Shown here: positions 1 through 7,701 of the stretch, one piece after another
Numbering within the stretch: position 1 is the first letter of the stretch
Layout of the letters: every line of letters starts with the position of its first letter
Assembly: GCA_002504905.1 (NCBI GenBank)
Contig: DATY01000026.1
Coordinates: forward strand, 36,700-70,164
Source of the DNA: Euryarchaeota archaeon UBA605
GTDB lineage: Archaea; Thermoplasmatota; Poseidoniia; Poseidoniales; Thalassarchaeaceae
Direction: 5' to 3'
Length of the DNA stretch: 33,465 bases
Notes under the pieces: generated by a model
What the model saw: only the letters and a program-made list of their open reading frames with translations
Database searches by the model: none
What the model was told of the DNA's origin: nothing
Translations under genes and position numbers: made by a program

Positions 1-556
1 GTTCAGGTTCTGGCTCTGGTTCAGATTCTAGATCAAAAAGTGGTTCAGGCTCTAATTCGTTACCTACAGGTTGTACTAACTCAACAGGCTTGTAGGATAT
101 CTCTTCAACTTCTTCGATTTCTTCCTCAGGAATCTCAAACTTAGTAACAAATTCAGGAGCATCTTCAGGCTTCAAAATGTAATCTTCTTCTTCTTCTGCA
201 TTAGAAGGTTCGGGATTATCAACAGTCAAAGCAAATGATGGGTTTTTTGAAACTACGATTCCATCATCACCATCATATTGTTGAACATCGATAGTTACAT
301 CATCGATTTGGAAAGTTGTCTTGGACCAGTCAATTATTTCTTCTGACTCTTCTTCATCAAAATCCCCCAATAATTCATCAAAAAGGTCGTTAGTAACTTC
401 TTCATTTGGCCCCGAATCCTGTTGAAATGAGGGTTTTTGTAATTCATAAAGGCATAATGTACATTTTATTGCGTCTTCATCATTCTTGTGTTGACAAGCC
501 GGACATACCCGTCCCTTTTCCTCCGTATTTCTCCAATTTCGGAACTTATCGAACAC
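1..556 (-). CDS. Acidic zinc-ribbon protein, C-terminus cut by window edge
   Basis: This open frame has no stop from 556 down to base 1, so the gene continues past the left edge. I place the start at a GTG at 554-556, preceded by a GAGGGG-like ribosome binding sequence; no in-frame ATG exists, and the frame is closed by a stop further upstream. The first ~45 residues hold a zinc ribbon (CPAC, then CTLC 14 residues later). The rest is very acidic, rich in Glu, Asp and Pro, and ends at the edge in a Glu-Pro repeat, so it looks disordered. Zinc ribbons of this type mediate protein or nucleic-acid contacts, but the sequence gives no specific function. The gene is divergent from the helicase operon at 710 and shares an AT-rich intergenic stretch with it. 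The reading frame is fairly certain; the start and role are not. Confidence 0.72.
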   Translation of the reverse strand, partial: MFDKFRNWRNTEEKGRVCPACQHKNDEDAIKCTLCLYELQKPSFQQDSGPNEEVTNDLFDELLGDFDEEESEEIIDWSKTTFQIDDVTIDVQQYDGDDGIVVSKNPSFALTVDNPEPSNAEEEEDYILKPEDAPEFVTKFEIPEEEIEEVEEISYKPVELVQPVGNELEPEPLFDLESEPEPEPE

Positions 557-709
557 CCTGCATCCCCTCAGACATTCGCACTCGACAAAACATACCGTAT
601 AATCCTCACGTGAGAAAGTGTAAATCAATAAATAGTGATTTTCTGATTATACACTAGAAAGCGTGATGTGTGTATTCACTCTGCCATAATCATGGAAGGA
701 GGTTCAGAT
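557..709. promoter_or_regulatory. Divergent promoter region, zinc-ribbon gene / helicase operon
   Basis: This AT-rich gap between divergent genes has TATA-like tracts around 621-652 (TAAATCAATAAATAG and TTCTGATTATAC). Just before the helicase ATG at 710 lies AAGGAGGT at 696-703, a near-perfect Shine-Dalgarno sequence that fixes that start. No RNA gene is seen here. Confidence 0.5.
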
Positions 710-2617
710 ATGCCTCCTGTAAAATTTAATAGAAGTCAAGATCATCATGAATTATACTTGAATCTCATAAGATGGGAACTAGATGATGAAATGCAAAATG
801 TTAGAGAAAAATTACAAAACTGGAGTAAAAAAAGATTGATTGAAAATGGAATATCGCTGTTTGACCTAATTGGAAAAAATGATGGATGGTTGTTTGGTCA
901 AAGAATTATCAAATTTACAAATAAAAAAAAGAATGATATGGGTTTTCATCGCTTCAGACAAGGAGATATAGTATTGATTTCACGAAAAGATCCTTTGAAA
1001 GAAACCCCTATTGAAGGTACTATTTATTCAACATCTAGAGCCTCAATAAAGATCGTATTCTCGGATACTCCAAAGGATATTAGGAAACATACATGGAGGC
1101 TTGACAAGGGAGCAAATAGGATTGCTTTTGATAGAATGAGAGATGCTCTTAACAGTATTTTTGATGAAGATGGTGGGGTTCCTCTAAGAGATCTTTTACT
1201 CGGAATTGTACACGATCCTGTTGGTACCGCAAGCATGATACCTGAACTTGGAGGAGTAAGAGGGAGAAGTACTACTTTTGCTCATGACCTAAATCAACCT
1301 CAATTGGTTGCATCGAAAGCCGCGGTTGAAAGGAGATTAACATTAATCCAAGGACCTCCCGGTACTGGAAAAACGCATACTGCAGTTAGAATACTAGAGT
1401 CTTGGTCAAAAATGGATATAGGAACTATACTAGCAGTTGCTGATTCTAATGTAGCAGTCGATAATTTGCTAGAGGGTTTGTTAGCTCGAGGAGTCAGAGT
1501 TGTGAGATTAGGACAACCAGTAAAAGTAAGAGAAAAATTGAGAATGGCCACAATGGATGCGAAGATGGAAAATCATCCTTTGAGAAGAGACTTGGATACC
1601 CAATTGGAGTTAAATGAAAAGCTGAACAGAAGAATAAGTTCTATGAAAGGAAAAGAAAAGGGTTTAGCTTATCGAGATATCAAAAAAGGATGGAATGAAA
1701 TAAGAAGAATTGAAAATCAGATTAGAGATGATATCCTAGATAAAACACAGGTTATATGTTGTACATGTATAGGGTCAGGAAATGAAATTTTGGATGGAAG
1801 GAGATTTCCTCAAGTCTTAATCGATGAAGCTACTCAAGCCACTGAACCAGCATCATTAGTAGCATTGACTAGAGGCGCTAGACAGGTTGTATTAGTAGGA
1901 GATCACAAACAATTACCTCCAACAGTAATTTCATTTAGAGCCGAAGAAAAGGGCTTGAAAAGGTCATTATTTGAGAGATTAGTAGATTTAGGTATAGAGC
2001 CTTTACTCTTATCCACACAGTATAGAATGCATCCTTCCATCTCAAAATTTCCAAATCAACATTTTTATTCTGGAAGGTTAAATGATGGTGTGAAGTCAGA
2101 AAATCGGCCATCTCCTGCTGGTTTACTATGGCCAGATTGGGATAATCCAGTCGCCTTTATACCGGTTGATGGAGGAGAAGTTGTTTCTCCTGATGGGACA
2201 TCCAGAGAAAATCCTACCGAAGTTTCTTGGGTTATAAAAATTCTAAATGAGATACTAGAAGCAGGAGAAATAACAAAAAAAGATATTGGAATAATTACTC
2301 CCTATGCCGGACAAGTAAGAGCCATCCGTAATTCAATGAGTGAAAACCTAGATGATGTTGAAGTAAAAACAGTTGATGGTTATCAAGGAAGAGAAAAGGA
2401 AGTCATAATTTTCTCTTGCGTAAGATCGAATGCGGAACAAAATGTTGGATTTTTATCTGAAATGAGAAGATTGAATGTAGCTTTGACCAGAGCAAAAAGA
2501 GGATTAATTGTAATTGGAGACCCTGCGACATTGCGTGGTGATAAAAATTGGCGAGCATGGTTGGAGTATGTACGCGATAGTAAGTTTGAGGCGTGGCACC
2601 TCTTGGGAATGACGTGA
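710..2617 (+). CDS. SF1B helicase, Upf1/IGHMBP2-like
   Basis: A superfamily 1 nucleic-acid helicase (5'-3' type by family) of 635 residues. All core motifs are visible: Walker A GPPGTGKTHTA near residue 215, motif II IDEATQATEP, motif III GDHKQLPP, motif IV region STQYRMHPSI, motif V TVDGYQGREKEV and motif VI NVALTRAKRG. An N-terminal barrel-like region of about 190 residues precedes the ATPase core, as in Upf1, IGHMBP2 and related archaeal helicases. An in-frame ATG at 668 exists, but the strong AAGGAGGT sequence six bases before the ATG at 710 decides for the shorter form. It is the first gene of a plus-strand run with the RDD, TsaC-like and aminopeptidase genes. Whether it acts on DNA or RNA cannot be told from sequence. 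Confidence 0.9.
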   Translation: MPPVKFNRSQDHHELYLNLIRWELDDEMQNVREKLQNWSKKRLIENGISLFDLIGKNDGWLFGQRIIKFTNKKKNDMGFHRFRQGDIVLISRKDPLKETPIEGTIYSTSRASIKIVFSDTPKDIRKHTWRLDKGANRIAFDRMRDALNSIFDEDGGVPLRDLLLGIVHDPVGTASMIPELGGVRGRSTTFAHDLNQPQLVASKAAVERRLTLIQGPPGTGKTHTAVRILESWSKMDIGTILAVADSNVAVDNLLEGLLARGVRVVRLGQPVKVREKLRMATMDAKMENHPLRRDLDTQLELNEKLNRRISSMKGKEKGLAYRDIKKGWNEIRRIENQIRDDILDKTQVICCTCIGSGNEILDGRRFPQVLIDEATQATEPASLVALTRGARQVVLVGDHKQLPPTVISFRAEEKGLKRSLFERLVDLGIEPLLLSTQYRMHPSISKFPNQHFYSGRLNDGVKSENRPSPAGLLWPDWDNPVAFIPVDGGEVVSPDGTSRENPTEVSWVIKILNEILEAGEITKKDIGIITPYAGQVRAIRNSMSENLDDVEVKTVDGYQGREKEVIIFSCVRSNAEQNVGFLSEMRRLNVALTRAKRGLIVIGDPATLRGDKNWRAWLEYVRDSKFEAWHLLGMT

Positions 2618-2626
2618 GAGAGTACT

Positions 2627-3202
2627 ATGAACGACCATGAATCGCCAATTTCAATCAATAAAGGAGGCACTACACTTGCTAAAGCAATCGTCTCGGAAGA
2701 TGGTGGTCATTGGCCTGTTCCAGAAGGAACGATATTAGCATCTGGAGTAAGAAGAATAGCCTCTTTTATCCTAGATACAACAATCGTGAATACAATCTTA
2801 CTATTACTTTCTAAAGGAAAGATGATTAATGCCTGGAATCTCACGCTTTGGACATCTTCTAATTTTCATCATGCATTAGCCATGGGAGTAATTATCTTAA
2901 TTTCCCATTGGTTATATTGGAAATATACTGGTTTGTACTACTCTCGTTCTTTTGGTCAAAAATTAATGGGCTTAGCCGTTCTAGCTGAAGATGGTTCAGA
3001 AATGACCAATAGAATGTGGGAAATTAGGGCTATGAAGAAATTAGTATACCTAATTTTCCCCCTAAGTTTTTATTTTGGAGCATATGATTTAGCTCGTATT
3101 TCTCAAAGACATACTCACCAATCAAATGTAGATTTACGTGTTGGTTCGATAGTTGCTCACGCTAACTCATTACCACCTGCAAATAGAAAACACATCAAGT
3201 AG
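2627..3202 (+). CDS. RDD-family membrane protein
   Basis: A 191-residue membrane protein. The RDD hallmarks are present: an Arg pair at 42-43 and Asp50 in the first hydrophobic segment (ASGVRRIASFILDTTIV), the SRSFGQKLMGL loop around 107-116, and a third hydrophobic segment near 138-153 followed by Asp154. Membrane segments lie near 43-61, 82-99 and 137-153. RDD proteins are small integral membrane proteins; some have been linked to ion transport, but most are uncharacterised. It starts nine bases after the helicase stop and ends nine bases before the next TTG start, so it is cotranscribed. Nothing here shows a substrate. Confidence 0.8.
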   Translation: MNDHESPISINKGGTTLAKAIVSEDGGHWPVPEGTILASGVRRIASFILDTTIVNTILLLLSKGKMINAWNLTLWTSSNFHHALAMGVIILISHWLYWKYTGLYYSRSFGQKLMGLAVLAEDGSEMTNRMWEIRAMKKLVYLIFPLSFYFGAYDLARISQRHTHQSNVDLRVGSIVAHANSLPPANRKHIK

Positions 3203-3211
3203 GGTGAGATT

Positions 3212-3814
3212 TTGGAAAAAGAAGTAAATGCAGTGTTAAATGGAAATTGTATAGTATACCCTACTACTACACTTCCAGCATTAGGTTGTATTTTAACTTC
3301 TAAATCTCTAGATAAATTGTATAGTATCAAAAAAAGACCAAGTAATATGATAGTCAGTATAGGAGTTAGTGACCTAAATCAGGCATCAGAATTAGTCCAT
3401 TTAACAACTGATTTAGAAGATTTTTTATCTGCATTTCCAGAAGGATCTCTAACTGTTATTCTTCCTGCCATTGAACCCCTTGACAGTCGGTTGGGAGGAA
3501 ATAGAATAGCAATTCGTATTTTAGCGAATCCAATAGCTAAAAAGTTGGTTGAGAAAACAGGTCCTTTAACTGCTACTTCGGCTAATCTTAGTGGTTTTGA
3601 ACCATTAAAGGATTGTGAAATGGCTGCTAAAACACTTTCTTCTTCGGAAAATGAGATCTCATTCTTATCTGGAACATGTTCGGGAGGGATACCCAGTACC
3701 TTGATAGCATGGTATACGGTCTGTAAATCACCCAACGACAACGAGATTGAGGTTTTGAGAGAAGGTTTGGTCACAGAAAAGGAGATTCTAGAATGGTGGA
3801 AGAAGCGGACTTAA
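3212..3814 (+). CDS. tsaC: TsaC/YrdC/Sua5-type threonylcarbamoyl-AMP synthase
   Basis: A protein of the YrdC fold, 200 residues and so close to bacterial TsaC, without the C-terminal Sua5 domain. The family makes L-threonylcarbamoyl-AMP from threonine, bicarbonate and ATP for t6A37 in ANN-decoding tRNAs. Visible signatures are IVYPTTTLPALGC near the N-terminus, a KKRPSN segment where the family has its Lys-Arg nucleotide-binding motif, and LTATSANLSG near 125-134. The KKRP segment differs somewhat from the usual K-G-R pattern, so a divergent paralogue is possible. The start is TTG at 3212, preceded by AGGGTGAG, and it follows the RDD stop by nine bases. Its last 22 bases overlap the aminopeptidase gene, indicating translational coupling. 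Confidence 0.82.
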   Translation: MEKEVNAVLNGNCIVYPTTTLPALGCILTSKSLDKLYSIKKRPSNMIVSIGVSDLNQASELVHLTTDLEDFLSAFPEGSLTVILPAIEPLDSRLGGNRIAIRILANPIAKKLVEKTGPLTATSANLSGFEPLKDCEMAAKTLSSSENEISFLSGTCSGGIPSTLIAWYTVCKSPNDNEIEVLREGLVTEKEILEWWKKRT

Positions 3815-4803
3815 AGCAGTGGAGAGACGCTGGTCATGTTGCTAGAAGAACCTTAGAAGGGATTAGAGATGAGATACAAGAAGGCAAAACCTGGCTTGAG
3901 GTAATTGATTCTGCTGAGAGATTTATTAGAAGGCACGGCGGACAAGCAGCATTCCCAGTTACAATTTCTGTGAATGATATTGCAGCGCATTTTACTTCGA
4001 GTCACCACGATTTACCGCCTGACGGATGGGAAAAACCCATGATTTTTGAAAAGGGAGATTTAGTAAAGTTAGATGTTGGAGTTCATATTAAAGGTGCTCT
4101 TGCGGATAACGCATTAACAATAGAGATAGGAAATGGGAATAACCATACTGAACAAATTAAGGCGGCTAAAGAAGCTAGAGATGCGTCCATCGAAAAAATG
4201 TATCCTGGAACCCCTTGGTATGAGATAGGTAAAGCGGCGGAACAAGTAACAAAAGATGCAGGATTTGAACCTATTAGAAATCTATGCGGACATCAATTAG
4301 AAAGATGGAATCTACATTCTGGAACTTCAATTCCTTCATTCGCTTGTGGGCCCAATGGGAGTTTCAAAGGAAATGCAGAAGTTGGAGGTGTATACGCCAT
4401 AGAGCCGTTTAACACAACTGGAAAATCTGGAATGGTTGAAAATATTTCTCCGCCTGGATCATCTAATATCTTGAGAGTTACCGGTGATGTTTCAATACGT
4501 AAAGCACTATCAAAAGGTAAATTGAAACCATTAGGAGCTACTATGGCCCGATACATAGAAGAGCGTTATAACACGTTACCATTTGCTTCTAGATGGGCAT
4601 ATCCATTACTTGAAAAACCATTCCCAAATGAAGACGAAGATTCATTACAGAAAAAATGGAAAGCCATGACTAAAAAATTAACATCTATCAGATTCCTAGA
4701 AGTTTACGAGGCTTTGAGAGATGTCGATGGAGGGAACGTGGGTCAATTTGAACATACAGTAATTGTTACTGATGGAGGTCCTGAAGTATTAACAGTACTT
4801 TAA
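3793..4803 (+). CDS. map: Methionine aminopeptidase, type 2
   Basis: This enzyme removes the initiator methionine from new proteins in the cytoplasm using a dinuclear metal centre. The five expected ligands are all in place: Asp94 (KLDVGVH), Asp105 (ALADNALT), His167 (CGHQLERWNLHSG), Glu204 (YAIEPF) and Glu320 (QFEHTVIV). The substrate-side His66 sits in NDIAAHFT. Between His167 and Glu204, and again at about 230-310, are the insertions typical of the archaeal/eukaryotic type 2 enzyme; 336 residues is slightly longer than the archaeal norm. The start at 3793 lies inside the preceding gene, with GGAG at a good distance upstream. It is the last gene of the operon, and a T-run follows the stop. 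Confidence 0.93.
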   Translation: MVEEADLKQWRDAGHVARRTLEGIRDEIQEGKTWLEVIDSAERFIRRHGGQAAFPVTISVNDIAAHFTSSHHDLPPDGWEKPMIFEKGDLVKLDVGVHIKGALADNALTIEIGNGNNHTEQIKAAKEARDASIEKMYPGTPWYEIGKAAEQVTKDAGFEPIRNLCGHQLERWNLHSGTSIPSFACGPNGSFKGNAEVGGVYAIEPFNTTGKSGMVENISPPGSSNILRVTGDVSIRKALSKGKLKPLGATMARYIEERYNTLPFASRWAYPLLEKPFPNEDEDSLQKKWKAMTKKLTSIRFLEVYEALRDVDGGNVGQFEHTVIVTDGGPEVLTVL

Positions 4804-4950
4804 GGAAGAAAAACCTGTTTTTTGCTTATTTTACTAATTAATCCAAGAAGGATTATGAATTAGGGACCTGTATCAAACATCGTACAGGTCGTAAGGTTCT
4901 GCTGAGTGCATCCCATCCCCTCGCTAATATCTCTCGCCCTGTACACCTAA
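4804..4950. repeat. Convergent gap with three mutually complementary arms
   Basis: A T-run at 4818-4823 probably ends transcription of the aminopeptidase operon. Further on, ACCTGTA (4866-4872) is a perfect inverted repeat of TACAGGT (4883-4889), while GTACAGG (4882-4888) is also perfectly complementary to CCTGTAC (4938-4944). The middle arm can therefore pair with either neighbour. This could be a small RNA, a bidirectional terminator or an operator. No ORF or tRNA fits here. Confidence 0.5.
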
Positions 4951-5874
4951 TTATCCATCAGTGTTAACTTTAGTATTACCAAAGATTGTTACACAGATTA
5001 CAGAACCTAAAATTAACAATATTCCCATAGACTGTTGTAATGAAGGATCTTCGCCTAAAATCAATAATCCCCAAATTATTGTTAAAACTGGCTGTAACAA
5101 AACAGCGAAAGAAGTCTTGGCACCTGGTAGTCTTGGTAATGCATATGTAATTGCAATCCATCCACCTACTTGACAACAAATTGCTAAGAGCATTAACCAA
5201 AAATGATTGGGCCATTCTGGCTGCAAATTAATTGATTCAACTCCTAGAGAATTTAAAGGCATTATTCCGATTAAAAGAAGACCGACAGCGGCTCCTAATG
5301 TAGCATCAAACTGGAGATTTTGTGCGGGTGCCATTTCTCTGTTAGAATATCTATATACGATTAGGAATGAAGAATAAAAAATTGCAGCGAAGATACCTGC
5401 TATTACACCCTTAAATGGATCTTCTCCATATGGTTGATCATCCCAAACTCCAGAAATTAAAACCAGACCAAGTACTACAACTGGTAAAGCGAAAAGTATA
5501 GATTTATTCGGTCTTTCACCTAGGAATTTCCAACTAACTAAAGTTACAATAATAACTTGAGAATTACCTATCATGGTAGCTATTCCTGTTCCAATATAAT
5601 CAATCGCTGTATGATAACCTACAAAATCTAATGAAATTAATAATCCTGCAAATAATGTAAGATACCTCGATTCTCGACTGCGAGTATCTTCTGAACCTAA
5701 AAAGAAAATTATCAAAATCAAAATTGGCAGTGCGTAGGCCATACGGAAAAATGCCCCAGTCACAGGGTTTGTTTCTGAATATTGATACAATAATGGAGCA
5801 AAAGAAATTAAAGTCGAGCCGAATAAAGCGATAATCATATTTTTTCGGTCCTTATTGACCGACATTAATTCCAT
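4951..5874 (-). CDS. EamA/DMT-superfamily transporter
   Basis: A 307-residue membrane protein with about ten hydrophobic helices in two halves, the duplicated EamA layout of drug/metabolite transporters. Typical features are the NPVTGAFFRMAYALPILI segment near the end of the first helix pair, GTGIATMIGNSQVIIVTL at the end of the first half, and LLQPVLTIIWGLLILGE near the C-terminus, which mirrors the first-half motif. The substrate cannot be read from sequence; relatives export amino acids, nucleosides or other small metabolites. The start codon lies one base after the glutaredoxin stop, making it the last gene of the rpe-bolA-grx run. A second ATG three codons in is an equally possible start. 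Confidence 0.87.
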   Translation of the reverse strand: MELMSVNKDRKNMIIALFGSTLISFAPLLYQYSETNPVTGAFFRMAYALPILILIIFFLGSEDTRSRESRYLTLFAGLLISLDFVGYHTAIDYIGTGIATMIGNSQVIIVTLVSWKFLGERPNKSILFALPVVVLGLVLISGVWDDQPYGEDPFKGVIAGIFAAIFYSSFLIVYRYSNREMAPAQNLQFDATLGAAVGLLLIGIMPLNSLGVESINLQPEWPNHFWLMLLAICCQVGGWIAITYALPRLPGAKTSFAVLLQPVLTIIWGLLILGEDPSLQQSMGILLILGSVICVTIFGNTKVNTDG

Positions 5875-5875
5875 C

Positions 5876-6202
5876 TCACTCTGTCGTATTTTCAGAAATC
5901 ATCTTTTGAAGTTCACCACTTTCATACATTTCCAAAGCAATATCTGAACCACCAATTAATTCTCCATTAATAAAAACCTGAGGCATTGTTGGGAAATCAG
6001 ACCAAGCACAAATAGATGGAATTGCCCTAGGATCTGAAAGAACATCTACACTGGCCCATTTTTCTTCTAATTGACCTAAAACCATCGCGGCCCTATTACT
6101 AAATCCACATCTTGGTTGTTCAGGAGTGCCTTTCATAAACAACACAATTGGGTTATTATCAACTATCTCTTGTAATTCATCTGGGGTCCAATTAAAACTC
6201 AT
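5876..6202 (-). CDS. Monothiol CGFS glutaredoxin (Grx4/GrxD type)
   Basis: A 108-residue single-domain monothiol glutaredoxin. The family binds a labile [2Fe-2S] cluster between two subunits with glutathione, or forms mixed clusters with BolA proteins, and works in Fe-S delivery and iron sensing. The active site CGFS begins at Cys32, preceded by the conserved Lys24 in FMKGTPEQPRCGFS. Also present are the WSDFPTMPQVFINGELIGGSD segment with the cis-Pro (TMP) and the GGSD glutathione site. It follows bolA by five bases and precedes the transporter by one, so all are one transcript. CGFS glutaredoxins are common in bacteria and eukaryotes and unusual in archaea, which suggests acquisition from bacteria. 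How a glutathione-type ligand would be supplied is unknown. Confidence 0.93.
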   Translation of the reverse strand: MSFNWTPDELQEIVDNNPIVLFMKGTPEQPRCGFSNRAAMVLGQLEEKWASVDVLSDPRAIPSICAWSDFPTMPQVFINGELIGGSDIALEMYESGELQKMISENTTE

Positions 6203-6207
6203 TTTAT

Positions 6208-6591
6208 TTACTCCTTATTTTCTCTACGAATATGCACTCCGAAGAATTCTGTTTTCTTATCAGAGTGAGGGTCGAAAGCAGTGTCTTGAATTATCTCTGC
6301 TTGTTCAGTTGTCATGCATTTCAAATCTAATGCGTGAACGATGTTTTGTGCAATATATGGTTTGAAGTGATTTAAGATAGGTTTTTGTCTTTGTAATGGC
6401 CTAACTCCCTGATAAGAATCTGATACCACACGAACGTGAAAATGATCACCGCTACCATGTAAATCAGTAGCCTCTATTTTTGCGTCTGGAACTATTTTTT
6501 GAATCTCTGAAACCATCCACGCTTCGGTCACCATGTATCTCTCTAGCGTCGGTCCTCTTTGAACCTCGCTGATAAAATACTTCAATTTCAC
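6208..6591 (-). CDS. bolA: BolA-family protein
   Basis: A BolA-fold protein, partner of CGFS glutaredoxins in Fe-S cluster chemistry. The diagnostic core is ATDLHGSGDHFHVRVVSD, then the helix-turn region with PLQRQKPILNH and IVHALDLKCMT. The His in GDHFHV and the His in IVHAL are the residues used as cluster ligands in BolA-Grx complexes. As drawn, the protein starts with GTG in a four-base overlap with the rpe stop (127 residues). An ATG at 6534 would give 108 residues and matches the usual BolA N-terminus better, so the first 19 residues may not be translated. About 30 residues follow the core, longer than IbaG-type proteins. It lies directly upstream of its expected partner gene. Confidence 0.88.
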   Translation of the reverse strand: MKLKYFISEVQRGPTLERYMVTEAWMVSEIQKIVPDAKIEATDLHGSGDHFHVRVVSDSYQGVRPLQRQKPILNHFKPYIAQNIVHALDLKCMTTEQAEIIQDTAFDPHSDKKTEFFGVHIRRENKE

Positions 6592-7262
6592 ATTGCTGAA
6601 GTAATTTCTTTTAGATTATCTGCAACTGTCCCATTATCATTTATGATACCGCTACCAATAACGGCTACATCAATACCCCAACTCTTTACTAATGCGACGT
6701 TGTGATGCTTTATACCTCCATCAATCATTAATTTAGTAGATTTTCCTCCTGATTCAATCTGATTATTTATCGCCAAACGAAAATCATATATTTTTGATTT
6801 CATCTCGGGCATAAATGACTGTCCTCCTTTTCCGGGAACTACACTCATTACCAATACAAGATCGAGTTTTGTTAGAAAGGGCAATACTTCAGATGCCGGC
6901 GTATCTGGATTTAGAACAATCCCTGCTTGACAACCTCTTGAATGAAGATTATCAATTAGAGTACCAGCATCACTAACCGCTTCGATATGGAATATGACTA
7001 AATTAACGCCGGCATCCACATATTGTTCCCATGTATCTTCGGCATTTGTAATCATTAGATGGCAATCAATAAATATTTCAGGACCCAATTTCTGACGAAT
7101 ACTATGAACTAAAGATGGACCAAATGTGATTGTTTTGTTAATTACCCAATTACCATCCATAACATCCAGATGAATCCAATCAATTCCCTCAGATACTAGT
7201 TCTTCCATCAACTTACCTAGTTCACAAAAGTCAGCTGTAAGTATGCTAGGAGCTATCTGCAT
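6588..7262 (-). CDS. rpe: Ribulose-phosphate 3-epimerase
   Basis: A TIM-barrel enzyme of 224 residues interconverting D-ribulose 5-phosphate and D-xylulose 5-phosphate in pentose phosphate metabolism. Family motifs in order are IAPSILTADF at the N-terminus, HLDVMDG with the metal/catalytic Asp, DCHLMI, the flexible-loop segment SVVPGKGGQSF, LMIDGGI with the second catalytic Asp, and the phosphate-binding VIGSGI near the C-terminus. Length matches the family. It is the first gene of the minus-strand operon with bolA, glutaredoxin and a transporter, and its stop overlaps the annotated bolA start. Its promoter lies in the gap shared with thioredoxin. Confidence 0.95.
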   Translation of the reverse strand: MQIAPSILTADFCELGKLMEELVSEGIDWIHLDVMDGNWVINKTITFGPSLVHSIRQKLGPEIFIDCHLMITNAEDTWEQYVDAGVNLVIFHIEAVSDAGTLIDNLHSRGCQAGIVLNPDTPASEVLPFLTKLDLVLVMSVVPGKGGQSFMPEMKSKIYDFRLAINNQIESGGKSTKLMIDGGIKHHNVALVKSWGIDVAVIGSGIINDNGTVADNLKEITSAM

Positions 7263-7383
7263 AATCTATCCTCTGGTCAATACGATAAGCCCAAGGTACT
7301 CAATAGTTACTACTAAAGTTATGATTTAAAATAACAAATTATTATTAGGGATAATTAGAACTCGAAGTTTGTTGGTTGTGAGT
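7263..7383. promoter_or_regulatory. Divergent promoter region, rpe operon / thioredoxin
   Basis: An AT-rich gap with a TATA-like ATTTAAAATAAC at 7324-7335 that would serve the thioredoxin gene. No clear box for the rpe side could be singled out, and no ribosome binding site precedes the thioredoxin ATG, so that message may have an unusual start. Confidence 0.4.
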
Positions 7384-7701
7384 ATGGGACGGGTAGTGGA
7401 TGCGAGTGATGCTGAGTTTGAGATGGTAACGAAAAGTAGTGAATGGGTTCTGGTGGACTTTTGGGCACCTTGGTGTGGACCATGTAAGATGATTGCGCCA
7501 ATTCTAAACCAAATTGCAGAAGAACGAGACATTACTATTGCTAAAGTAAATACTGACATGAATCCTCTGTCTATGGGAAAATTTGGTTTTAGAGGTATTC
7601 CTGCTTTAGTCCTATTCCACAATGGAAAAGTGGTCGATCAAATGACTGGAGCAAGGCCAAAGCCAATGTTTGATCAATGGCTTGGAAAATATATGAATTA
7701 A
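7384..7701 (+). CDS. trxA: Thioredoxin
   Basis: A single-domain thioredoxin of 105 residues, a cytoplasmic disulfide reductant. The active site WAPWCGPCKMIAP is intact with both cysteines, the buried Asp is in LVDFWAP, and the cis-Pro is in FRGIPALVLF. I start at the ATG at 7384 because it gives the usual family length; upstream in-frame GTG (7378) and TTG (7369) codons are possible. The stop TAA shares TTAA with the stop of the convergent ATPase gene. It is a single-gene unit divergent from the rpe operon. Confidence 0.93.
   Translation: MGRVVDASDAEFEMVTKSSEWVLVDFWAPWCGPCKMIAPILNQIAEERDITIAKVNTDMNPLSMGKFGFRGIPALVLFHNGKVVDQMTGARPKPMFDQWLGKYMN

Noticed and set aside
406..657. Plus-strand 83-codon ORF
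   Set aside because: It is the complement of the zinc-ribbon coding frame and its flank, and has no family resemblance or ribosome binding site.
3379..3774. Minus-strand 131-codon ORF inside the tsaC-like gene
   Set aside because: It lies wholly antisense to a gene with clear family motifs.
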